Assembly: GCF_018687715.1 (NCBI RefSeq)
Contig: NC_056755.1
Span: forward strand, 25,312,501 to 25,376,500
Direction of reading: 5' to 3'
Source: Carya illinoinensis
Taxonomy: Eukaryota > Streptophyta > Magnoliopsida > Fagales > Juglandaceae
Length of the DNA stretch: 64,000 nt
The first letter of the stretch is position 1; each line of letters starts with the position of its first letter. Of this stretch, positions 52,964 through 64,000 are shown piece after piece. The translations under genes and the position numbers were made by a program. A model generated the notes under the pieces. That model was not told where the DNA came from. It ran no database searches and saw only the letters and a list, made by a program, of their open reading frames with translations.

Positions 52964-54402
52964 TTGATCCAACACATTTCAATAGATGGAATACAATCCC
53001 ACGTAGGTGCACCTGCATGTGCATTGGAACTAATCAGCCCAAAGCCCGAGCCTCTTAAACCATTTTCTCAAGGGCAATCTCACATCACATCCATCCCTCA
53101 TTAACACTCCTGGTTCGTTTCAGGCATTGGACGAATTGGCTCGAACAAACCCGTCTTTTCATGAATTCTTGCGCACATACGCCAAACCATTGGTTTTCCT
53201 CGAGCCTAGGATGTGCCACACGGCCCTAAAGTTCTCATTCCACCATTGTTAGGTTTCTGAATAAAGTTGAGGGCATTAATCAACTCACTAGTGATTAGTC
53301 ATCACAAAACCTTGTTTGGAACATAATTGCCCTTTTAATTCTATCTCACCTTTTCTAAATGAGCCTTACAAATTTAATTGTTGTTGTTCATCCTTCATAG
53401 AGTGAATTTGAAGATTACACTTGATCCAGCACATTTCGACAAAAGGAATGTCAATGGAACAGACAAGTCACAGCCAATCGCCACCTGCGCGCACCTCCAT
53501 GTGCATTGCAACTAATCGGCCCAAAAGCCAACGCCCTTTACACCATTTTCTCAAGGGAAATCTCATCAAATGCGTCCATGATTAAAGCCTTACAGCTCAT
53601 TTCTAGCACTGAACGAATTGACTCGAATAAACCTATCTTTTCTATCACTGTTCCAATTGTAGCCCCCATTCAGCATACAAACGGTTTCCCTCAAGCCGAA
53701 GAAGTGCCACACGCCCCACATGTTCTCATCTCACCATGGTTGAGCTTCTAGCTTGAGTTGATGGCATTAATCAACTCACAAGTCAATAGTCATCTCTAAA
53801 CCGTGTTTTCAGGTTAATTTCCTTTTTAATTCTTTCTTAGCTTACATATGTGGACCTTACGACTTCTATTCTTGTTCTTTATCAATCTAAGAGTGAATTA
53901 GTGGATTGGAATTGATCCACGACATTTCCGTTGAAGGAATGTCATTCCAACGCCCAAGTCCCCGCCAATCGCCACCTTGGTGCACATCCATGTGCATTGC
54001 AACTAATCAGCCCCTAACCCATGCCTTTTATATTATTTTCTCAAGTGAAATCTCATGAAATGCCTCCCACCTTAACCCTTCCAGCTGATTGATAGAAATG
54101 GACGAATTGGCCCCCGAACAGACCCGCCTTTTCTTTCCTTCTTCCAATCGCAGCCCACATAAGCCCCACCATCGGTTTCCATCGAGCCCAAGAAGTGCCA
54201 CATGTCCTTCATGACCACAACCTGCCATTGTGAAGGTTTTAACTTAAGTTGACGGCATTAACAAACTTACAGGTGATTAGTCGTCTCTAAACGATGTTTT
54301 GAGCTTAATTTTCTTATTAATTCATTCTCGCCTTTTTTATACGGACCTTATGACTTTTATTGTTGTTTTTCATCATTCATAGAGTGAATTAGTGGATTAG
54401 AA
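52964..54402 (+). repeat. Unit 38 (1439 bp)
   Basis: cttctagcttgag with gagttgatggc, cttacatatg and tttccttcttcc; caccttttct in A. I see no private variant. Confidence 0.95.
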
Positions 54403-55841
54403 TTGATCCAACACATTTCAATAGATGGAATACAATCCCACGTAGGTGCACCTGCATGTGCATTGGAACTAATCAGCCCAAAACCCGAGCCTCTTAAACC
54501 ATTTTCTCAAGGGCAATCTCACATCACATCCATCCCTCATTAACACTCCTGGTTCGTTTCAAGCATTGGACGAATTGGCTCGAACAAACCCGTCTTTTCA
54601 TGAATTCTTGCGCACATACTCCAAACCATTGGTTTTCCTCGAGCCTAGGATGTGCCACACGGCCCTAAAGTTCTCATTCCACCATTGTTAGGTTTCTGAA
54701 TAAAGTTGAGGGCATTAATCAACTCACTAGTGATTAGTCATCACAAAACCTTGTTTGGAACATAATTGCCCTTTTAATTCTATCTCACCTTTTCTAAATG
54801 AGCCTTACAAATTTAATTGTTGTTGTTCATCCTTCATAGAGTGAATTTGAAGATTACACTTGATCCAGCACATTTCGACAAAAGGAATGTCAATGGAACA
54901 GACAAGTCACAGCCGATCGCCACCTGCGCGCACCTCCATGTGCATTGCAACTAATCGGCCCAAAAGCCAACGCCCTTTACACAATTTTCTCAAGGGAAAT
55001 CTCATCAAATGCGTCCATGATTAAAGCCTTACAGCTCATTTCTAGCACTGAACGAATTGACTCGAATAAACCTATCTTTTCTATCACTGTTCCAATTGTA
55101 GCCCCCATTCAGCATACAAACGGTTTCCCTCAAGCCGAAGAAGTGCCACACGCCCCACATGTTCTCATCTCACCATGGTTGAGCTTCTAACTTGAGTTGA
55201 GGGCATTAATCAACTCACAAGTCAATAGTCATCTCTAAACCGTGTTTTCAGGTTAATTTCCTTTTTAATTCTTTCTTAGCTTAGATATGTGGACCTTACG
55301 ACTTCTATTCTTGTTCTTTATCAATCTAAGAGTGAATTAGTGGATTGGAATTGATCCACGATATTTCCGTTGAAGGAATGTCATTCCAACGCCCAAGTCC
55401 CCGCCAATCGCCACCTTGGTGCACATCCATGTGCATTGCAACTAATCAGCCCCTAACCCATGCCTTTTATATTATTTTCTCAAGTGAAATCTCATGAAAT
55501 GCCTCCCACCTTAACCCTTCCAGCTGATTGATAGAAATGGACGAATTGGCCCCCGAACAGACCCGCCTTTTCTTTCCTTCTTCCAATCGCAGCCCACATA
55601 AGCCCCACCATCGGTTTCCATCGAGCCCAAGAAGTGCCACATGTCCTTCATGACCACAACCTGCCATTGTGAAGGTTTTAACTTAAGTTGACGGCATTAA
55701 CAAACTTACAGGTGATTAGTCGTCTCTAAACGATGTTTTGAGCTTAATTTTCTTATTAATTCATTCTCGCCTTTTTTATACGGACCTTATGACTTTTATT
55801 GTTGTTTTTCATCATTCATAGAGTGAATTAGTGGATTAGAA
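54403..55841 (+). repeat. Unit 39 (1439 bp)
   Basis: Marker set ttcaagcattgg, catactcc, gccgatcgcc, acacaattttc, cttagatatg, cgatatttccg, shared with units 40, 42 and 43. C is of the tttccttcttcc type, as in unit 42. Confidence 0.95.
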
Positions 55842-57280
55842 TTGATCCAACACATTTCAATAGATGGAATACAATCCCACGTAGGTGCACCTGCATGTGC
55901 ATTGGAACTAATCAGCCCAAAACCCGAGCCTCTTAAACCATTTTCTCAAGGGCAATCTCACATCACATCCATCCCTCATTAACACTCCTGGTTCGTTTCA
56001 AGCATTGGACGAATTGGCTCGAACAAACCCGTCTTTTCATGAATTCTTGCGCACATACTCCAAACCATTGGTTTTCCTCGAGCCTAGGATGTGCCACACG
56101 GCCCTAAAGTTCTCATTCCACCATTGTTAGGTTTCTGAATAAAGTTGAGGGCATTAATCAACTCACTAGTGATTAGTCATCACAAAACCTTGTTTGGAAC
56201 ATAATTGCCCTTTTAATTCTATCTCACCTTTTCTAAATGAGCCTTACAAATTTAATTGTTGTTGTTCATCCTTCATAGAGTGAATTTGAAGATTACACTT
56301 GATCCAGCACATTTCGACAAAAGGAATGTCAATGGAACAGACAAGTCACAGCCGATCGCCACCTGCGCGCACCTCCATGTGCATTGCAACTAATCGGCCC
56401 AAAAGCCAACGCCCTTTACACAATTTTCTCAAGGGAAATCTCATCAAATGCGTCCATGATTAAAGCCTTACAGCTCATTTCTAGCACTGAACGAATTGAC
56501 TCGAATAAACCTATCTTTTCTATCACTGTTCCAATTGTAGCCCCCATTCAGCATACAAACGGTTTCCCTCAAGCCGAAGAAGTGCCACACGCCCCACATG
56601 TTCTCATCTCACCATGGTTGAGCTTCTAACTTGAGTTGAGGGCATTAATCAACTCACAAGTCAATAGTCATCTCTAAACCGTGTTTTCAGGTTAATTTCC
56701 TTTTTAATTCTTTCTTAGCTTAGATATGTGGACCTTACGACTTCTATTCTTGTTCTTTATCAATCTAAGAGTGAATTAGTGGATTGGAATTGATCCACGA
56801 TATTTCCGTTGAAGGAATGTCATTCCAACGCCCAAGTCCCCGCCAATCGCCACCTTGGTGCACATCCATGTGCATTGCAACTAATCAGCCCCTAACCCAT
56901 GCCTTTTATATTATTTTCTCAAGTGAAATCTCATGAAATGCCTCCCACCTTAACCCTTCCAGCTGATTGATAGAAATGGACGAATTGGCCCCCGAACAGA
57001 CCCGCCTTTTCTTTCGTTCTTCAAATCGCAGCCCACATAAGCCCCACCATCGGTTTCCATCGAGCCCAAGAAGTGCCACATGTCCTTCATGACCACAACC
57101 TGCCATTGTGAAGGTTTTAACTTAAGTTGACGGCATTAACAAACTTACAGGTGATTAGTCGTCTCTAAACGATGTTTTGAGCTTAATTTTCTTATTAATT
57201 CATTCTCGCCTTTTTTATACGGACCTTATGACTTTTATTGTTGTTTTTCATCATTCATAGAGTGAATTAGTGGATTAGAA
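55842..57280 (+). repeat. Unit 40 (1439 bp)
   Basis: Same A and B as unit 39; C differs by cgttcttcaaatcgc near 57021, shared only with unit 43. Confidence 0.95.
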
Positions 57281-58719
57281 TTGATCCAACACATTTCAAT
57301 AGATGGAATACAATCCCACGTAGGTGCACCTGCATGTGCATTGGAACTAATCAGCCCAAAGCCCGAGCCTCTTAAACCATTTTCTCAAGGGCAATCTCAC
57401 ATCACATCCATCCCTCATTAACACTCCTGGTTCGTTTCAGGCATTGGACGAATTGGCTCGAAGAAACCCGTCTTTTCATGAATTCTTGCGCACATACGCC
57501 AAACCATTGGTTTTCCTCGAGCCTAGGATGTGCCACACGGCCCTAAAGTTCTCATTCCACCATTGTTAGGTTTCTGAATAAAGTTGAGGGCATTAATCAA
57601 CTCACTAGTGATTAGTCATCACAAAACCTTGTTTGGAACATAATTGCCCTTTTAATTCTATCTCACCGTTTCTAAGTGAGCCTTACAAATTTAATTGTTG
57701 TTGTTCATCCTTCATAGAGTGAATTTGAAGATTACACTTGATCCAGCACATTTCGACAAAAGGAATGTCAATGGAACAGACAAGTCACAGCCAATCGCCA
57801 CCTGCGCGCACCTCCATGTGCATTGCAACTAATCGGCCCAAAAGCCAACGCCCTTTACACCATTTTCTCAAGGGAAATCTCATCAAATGCGTCCATGATT
57901 AAAGCCTTACAGCTCATTTCTAGCACTGAACGAATTGACTCGAATAAACCTATCTTTTCTATCACTGTTCCAATTGTAGCCCCCATTCAGCATACAAACG
58001 GTTTCCCTCAAGCCGAAGAAGTGCCACACGCCCCACATGTTCTCATCTCACCATGGTTGAGCTTCTAGCTTGAGTTGATGGCATTAATCAACTCACAAGT
58101 CAATAGTCATCTCTAAACCGTGTTTTCAGGTTAATTTCCTTTTTAATTCTTTCTTAGCTTACATATGTGGACCTTACGACTTCTATTCTTGTTCTTTATC
58201 AATCTAAGAGTGAATTAGTGGATTGGAATTGATCCACGACATTTCCGTTGAAGGAATGTCATTCCAACGCCCAAGTCCCCGCCAATCGCCACCTTGGTGC
58301 ACATCCATGTGCATTGCAACTAATCAGCCCCTAACCCATGCCTTTTATATTATTTTCTCAAGTGAAATCTCATGAAATGCCTCCCACCTTAACCCTTCCA
58401 GCTGATTGATAGAAATGGACGAATTGGCCCCCGAACAGACCCGCCTTTTCTTTCCTTCTTCCAATCGCAGCCCACATAAGCCCCACCATCGGTTTCCATC
58501 GAGCCCAAGAAGTGCCACATGTCCTTCATGACCACAACCTGCCATTGTGAAGGTTTTAACTTAAGTTGACGGCATTAACAAACTTACAGGTGATTAGTCG
58601 TCTCTAAACGATGTTTTGAGCTTAATTTTCTTATTAATTCATTCTCGCCTTTTTTATACGGACCTTATGACTTTTATTGTTGTTTTTCATCATTCATAGA
58701 GTGAATTAGTGGATTAGAA
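57281..58719 (+). repeat. Unit 41 (1439 bp)
   Basis: caccgtttctaagtgag near 57668 (aagtgag private), cttctagct with gagttgatggc, cttacatatg and tttccttcttcc. Confidence 0.95.
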
Positions 58720-60158
58720 TTGATCCAACACATTTCAATAGATGGAATACAATCCCACGTAGGTGCACCTGCATGTGCATTGGAACTAATCAGCCCAAAA
58801 CCCGAGCCTCTTAAACCATTTTCTCAAGGGCAATCTCACATCACATCCATCCCTCATTAACACTCCTGGTTCGTTTCAAGCATTGGACGAATTGGCTCGA
58901 ACAAACCCGTCTTTTCATGAATTCTTGCGCACATACTCCAAACCATTGGTTTTCCTCGAGCCTAGGATGTGCCACACGGCCCTAAAGTTCTCATTCCACC
59001 ATTGTTAGGTTTCTGAATAAAGTTGAGGGCATTAATCAACTCACTAGTGATTAGTCATCACAAAACCTTGTTTGGAACATAATTGCCCTTTTAATTCTAT
59101 CTCACCTTTTCTAAATGAGCCTTACAAATTTAATTGTTGTTGTTCATCCTTCATAGAGTGAATTTGAAGATTACACTTGATCCAGCACATTTCGACAAAA
59201 GGAATGTCAATGGAACAGACAAGTCACAGCCGATCGCCACCTGCGCGCACCTCCATGTGCATTGCAACTAATCGGCCCAAAAGCCAACGCCCTTTACACA
59301 ATTTTCTCAAGGGAAATCTCATCAAATGCGTCCATGATTAAAGCCTTACAGCTCATTTCTAGCACTGAACGAATTGACTCGAATAAACCTATCTTTTCTA
59401 TCACTGTTCCAATTGTAGCCCCCATTCAGCATACAAACGGTTTCCCTCAAGCCGAAGAAGTGCCACACGCCCCACATGTTCTCATCTCACCATGGTTGAG
59501 CTTCTAACTTGAGTTGAGGGCATTAATCAACTCACAAGTCAATAGTCATCTCTAAACCGTGTTTTCAGGTTAATTTCCTTTTTAATTCTTTCTTAGCTTA
59601 GATATGTGGACCTTACGACTTCTATTCTTGTTCTTTATCAATCTAAGAGTGAATTAGTGGATTGGAATTGATCCACGATATTTCCGTTGAAGGAATGTCA
59701 TTCCAACGCCCAAGTCCCCGCCAATCGCCACCTTGGTGCACATCCATGTGCATTGCAACTAATCAGCCCCTAACCCATGCCTTTTATATTATTTTCTCAA
59801 GTGAAATCTCATGAAATGCCTCCCACCTTAACCCTTCCAGCTGATTGATAGAAATGGACGAATTGGCCCCCGAACAGACCCGCCTTTTCTTTCCTTCTTC
59901 CAATCGCAGCCCACATAAGCCCCACCATCGGTTTCCATCGAGCCCAAGAAGTGCCACATGTCCTTCATGACCACAACCTGCCATTGTGAAGGTTTTAACT
60001 TAAGTTGACGGCATTAACAAACTTACAGGTGATTAGTCGTCTCTAAACGATGTTTTGAGCTTAATTTTCTTATTAATTCATTCTCGCCTTTTTTATACGG
60101 ACCTTATGACTTTTATTGTTGTTTTTCATCATTCATAGAGTGAATTAGTGGATTAGAA
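58720..60158 (+). repeat. Unit 42 (1439 bp)
   Basis: Repeat of unit 39 at +4317 bp, with the full marker set and the tttccttcttcc C. Confidence 0.95.
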
Positions 60159-61597
60159 TTGATCCAACACATTTCAATAGATGGAATACAATCCCACGTA
60201 GGTGCACCTGCATGTGCATTGGAACTAATCAGCCCAAAACCCGAGCCTCTTAAACCATTTTCTCAAGGGCAATCTCACATCACATCCATCCCTCATTAAC
60301 ACTCCTGGTTCGTTTCAAGCATTGGACGAATTGGCTCGAACAAACCCGTCTTTTCATGAATTCTTGCGCACATACTCCAAACCATTGGTTTTCCTCGAGC
60401 CTAGGATGTGCCACACGGCCCTAAAGTTCTCATTCCACCATTGTTAGGTTTCTGAATAAAGTTGAGGGCATTAATCAACTCACTAGTGATTAGTCATCAC
60501 AAAACCTTGTTTGGAACATAATTGCCCTTTTAATTCTATCTCACCTTTTCTAAATGAGCCTTACAAATTTAATTGTTGTTGTTCATCCTTCATAGAGTGA
60601 ATTTGAAGATTACACTTGATCCAGCACATTTCGACAAAAGGAATGTCAATGGAACAGACAAGTCACAGCCGATCGCCACCTGCGCGCACCTCCATGTGCA
60701 TTGCAACTAATCGGCCCAAAAGCCAACGCCCTTTACACAATTTTCTCAAGGGAAATCTCATCAAATGCGTCCATGATTAAAGCCTTACAGCTCATTTCTA
60801 GCACTGAACGAATTGACTCGAATAAACCTATCTTTTCTATCACTGTTCCAATTGTAGCCCCCATTCAGCATACAAACGGTTTCCCTCAAGCCGAAGAAGT
60901 GCCACACGCCCCACATGTTCTCATCTCACCATGGTTGAGCTTCTAACTTGAGTTGAGGGCATTAATCAACTCACAAGTCAATAGTCATCTCTAAACCGTG
61001 TTTTCAGGTTAATTTCCTTTTTAATTCTTTCTTAGCTTAGATATGTGGACCTTACGACTTCTATTCTTGTTCTTTATCAATCTAAGAGTGAATTAGTGGA
61101 TTGGAATTGATCCACGATATTTCCGTTGAAGGAATGTCATTCCAACGCCCAAGTCCCCGCCAATCGCCACCTTGGTGCACATCCATGTGCATTGCAACTA
61201 ATCAGCCCCTAACCCATGCCTTTTATATTATTTTCTCAAGTGAAATCTCATGAAATGCCTCCCACCTTAACCCTTCCAGCTGATTGATAGAAATGGACGA
61301 ATTGGCCCCCGAACAGACCCGCCTTTTCTTTCGTTCTTCAAATCGCAGCCCACATAAGCCCCACCATCGGTTTCCATCGAGCCCAAGAAGTGCCACATGT
61401 CCTTCATGACCACAACCTGCCATTGTGAAGGTTTTAACTTAAGTTGACGGCATTAACAAACTTACAGGTGATTAGTCGTCTCTAAACGATGTTTTGAGCT
61501 TAATTTTCTTATTAATTCATTCTCGCCTTTTTTATACGGACCTTATGACTTTTATTGTTGTTTTTCATCATTCATAGAGTGAATTAGTGGATTAGAA
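60159..61597 (+). repeat. Unit 43 (1439 bp)
   Basis: Repeat of unit 40 at +4317 bp, including cgttcttcaaatcgc near 61338. Confidence 0.95.
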
Positions 61598-63036
61598 TTG
61601 ATCCAACACATTTCAATAGATGGAATACAATCCCACGTAGGTGCACCTGCATGTGCATTGGAACTAATCAGCCCAAAGCCCGAGCCTCTTAAACCATTTT
61701 CTCAAGGGCAATCTCACATCACATCCATCCCTCATTAACACTCCTGGTTCGTTTCAGGCATTGGACGAATTGGCTCGAAGAAACCCGTCTTTTCATGAAT
61801 TCTTGCGCACATACGCCAAACCATTGGTTTTCCTCGAGCCTAGGATGTGCCACACGGCCCTAAAGTTCTCATTCCACCATTGTTAGGTTTCTGAATAAAG
61901 TTGAGGGCATTAATCAACTCACTAGTGATTAGTCATCACAAAACCTTGTTTGGAACATAATTGCCCTTTTAATTCTATCTCACCGTTTCTAAATGAGCCT
62001 TACAAATTTAATTGTTGTTGTTCATCCTTCATAGAGTGAATTTGAAGATTACACTTGATCCAGCACATTTCGACAAAAGGAATGTCAATGGAACAGACAA
62101 GTCACAGCCAATCGCCACCTGCGCGCACCTCCATGTGCATTGCAACTAATCGGCCCAAAAGCCAACGCCCTTTACACCATTTTCTCAAGGGAAATCTCAT
62201 CAAATGCGTCCATGATTAAAGCCTTACAGCTCATTTCTAGCACTGAACGAATTGACTCGAATAAACCTATCTTTTCTATCACTGTTCCAATTGTAGCCCC
62301 CATTCAGCATACAAACGGTTTCCCTCAAGCCGAAGAAGTGCCACACGCCCCACATGTTCTCATCTCACCATGGTTGAGCTTCTAGCTTGAGTTGATGGCA
62401 TTAATCAACTCACAAGTCAATAGTCATCTCTAAACCGTGTTTTCAGGTTAATTTCCTTTTTAATTCTTTCTTAGCTTACATATGTGGACCTTACGACTTC
62501 TATTCTTGTTCTTTATCAATCTAAGAGTGAATTAGTGGATTGGAATTGATCCACGACATTTCCGTTGAAGGAATGTCATTCCAACGCCCAAGTCCCCGCC
62601 AATCGCCACCTTGGTGCACATCCATGTGCATTGCAACTAATCAGCCCCTAACCCATGCCTTTTATATTATTTTCTCAAGTGAAATCTCATGAAATGCCTC
62701 CCACCTTAACCCTTCCAGCTGATTGATAGAAATGGACGAATTGGCCCCCGAACAGACCCGCCTTTTCTTTCGTTCTTCCAATCGCAGCCCACATAAGCCC
62801 CACCATCGGTTTCCATCGAGCCCAAGAAGTGCCACATGTCCTTCATGACCACAACCTGCCATTGTGAAGGTTTTAACTTAAGTTGACGGCATTAACAAAC
62901 TTACAGGTGATTAGTCGTCTCTAAACGATGTTTTGAGCTTAATTTTCTTATTAATTCATTCTCGCCTTTTTTATACGGACCTTATGACTTTTATTGTTGT
63001 TTTTCATCATTCATAGAGTGAATTAGTGGATTAGAA
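61598..63036 (+). repeat. Unit 44 (1439 bp)
   Basis: Like unit 41 in A and B but with ctaaatgag, and with a cgttcttcc C instead of tttccttcttcc. Confidence 0.95.
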
Positions 63037-64000
63037 TTGATCCAACACATTTCAATAGATGGAATACAATCCCACGTAGGTGCACCTGCATGTGCATTGG
63101 AACTAATCAGCCCAAAGCCCGAGCCTCTTAAACCATTTTCTCAAGGGCAATCTCACATCACATCCATCCCTCATTAACACTCCTGGTTCGTTTCAGGCAT
63201 TGGACGAATTGGCTCGAAGAAACCCGTCTTTTCATGAATTCTTGCGCACATACGCCAAACCATTGGTTTTCCTCGAGCCTAGGATGTGCCACACGGCCCT
63301 AAAGTTCTCATTCCACCATTGTTAGGTTTCTGAATAAAGTTGAGGGCATTAATCAACTCACTAGTGATTAGTCATCACAAAACCTTGTTTGGAACATAAT
63401 TGCCCTTTTAATTCTATCTCACCGTTTCTAAATGAGCCTTACAAATTTAATTGTTGTTGTTCATCCTTCATAGAGTGAATTTGAAGATTACACTTGATCC
63501 AGCACATTTCGACAAAAGGAATGTCAATGGAACAGACAAGTCACAGCCAATCGCCACCTGCGCGCACCTCCATGTGCATTGCAACTAATCGGCCCAAAAG
63601 CCAACGCCCTTTACACCATTTTCTCAAGGGAAATCTCATCAAATGCGTCCATGATTAAAGCCTTACAGCTCATTTCTAGCACTGAACGAATTGACTCGAA
63701 TAAACCTATCTTTTCTATCACTGTTCCAATTGTAGCCCCCATTCAGCATACAAACGGTTTCCCTCAAGCCGAAGAAGTGCCACACGCCCCACATGTTCTC
63801 ATCTCACCATGGTTGAGCTTCTAGCTTGAGTTGATGGCATTAATCAACTCACAAGTCAATAGTCATCTCTAAACTGTGTTTTCAGGTTAATTTCCTTTTT
63901 AATTCTTTCTTAGCTTACATATGTGGACCTTACGACTTCTATTCTTGTTCTTTATCAATCTAAGAGTGAATTAGTGGATTGGAATTGATCCACGACATTT
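63037..64000 (+). repeat. Partial unit 45 (A, B and first 16 bp of C)
   Basis: Right-edge unit, cut off 16 bp into C (C begins at 63985). caccgtttct plus aaactgtgttt (near 63873) make it the counterpart of unit 37, eight units upstream. Confidence 0.95.

Larger units (their letters stand above)
1..64000 (+). repeat. Satellite array, 1439-bp trimeric higher-order repeat, 44 full units plus two partial edges
   Basis: The sequence repeats itself with a period of 1439 bp from the first base to the last. The landmark atgtgcattgcaactaat in subunit B recurs at 1439-bp steps, except for four 1289-bp units and six 1438-bp units. Copies differ by a handful of substitutions each, while the three subunits inside a unit are much more diverged from each other, which is the defining pattern of a higher-order repeat. 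All copies are direct; no inversion, transposon insertion or unique spacer interrupts the array, and both ends run off the window, so the true array is longer. Composition is moderately AT-rich. Family and chromosomal position are unknown; centromeric, pericentromeric or subtelomeric heterochromatin are all possible. Confidence 0.98.

Noticed and set aside
1..64000. CRISPR array
   Set aside because: The period is 1439 bp with no short repeat alternating with unique spacers, and no cas-like gene is present.
1..64000. rDNA intergenic spacer or coding rDNA repeat
   Set aside because: No 18S, 5.8S, 25/28S or 5S sequence is recognisable in any unit, and the whole period is accounted for by A, B and C.
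1..64000. Transposon, LTR or phage remnants
   Set aside because: No transposase, reverse transcriptase or integrase frame, no terminal repeats, and unit lengths leave no room for an insertion. Origin of the subunit from an old element cannot be excluded.
1..64000. Telomeric repeats or tRNA genes
   Set aside because: No tandem ttaggg or tttaggg type motif and no tRNA-like arm and anticodon pattern was seen.

Overview
The whole 64 kb window is one uninterrupted satellite DNA array. No gene, RNA gene, transposon or unique sequence is seen in it. The repeat is a 1439-bp higher-order unit made of three related but diverged subunits in fixed order, named here A (457 bp), B (491 bp) and C (491 bp). 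I count 44 complete units and a partial unit at each edge, all in the same orientation. Unit starts are set at the shared motif ttgatcca that opens every subunit; in a full unit B begins 457 bp and C 948 bp after the A start.

Organism: almost certainly a eukaryotic nuclear genome, read through a long-read assembly of heterochromatin (centromeric, pericentromeric, subtelomeric or knob-like). Many of the differences between copies are C-to-T or G-to-A changes at CpG, which points to a genome that methylates cytosine, such as a plant or vertebrate. I do not recognise the satellite family and cannot name a species. Bacterial or phage origin does not fit.

Layout: units 1-10 (327-14716) are all 1439 bp and share the form ccttgtgac in the C tail. 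Units 11-26 (14717-37140) are a mosaic zone. It holds four 1289-bp units (13, 14, 16, 20) that share one identical 150-bp deletion in A, and these are interleaved with full units by repeated duplication of one- and two-unit blocks. Units 27-45 (37141-64000) hold several 1438-bp units marked by single-base deletions, plus long-range block duplications at 3-, 5- and 8-unit spacing. Private variants shared between distant units let the duplication history be read directly.

Reading frames: the same short frames recur once per unit, about 81 codons on + in B and 66 codons on - in C. They are by-products of the repeat. The 81-codon frame opens only with TTG, and several copies are broken by stops, a lost start or a frameshift, with no sign of constraint. 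They are not annotated as genes. The interest of the window lies in array architecture, recombination history, CpG decay and a conserved subunit core with a short dyad, not in an encoded system.
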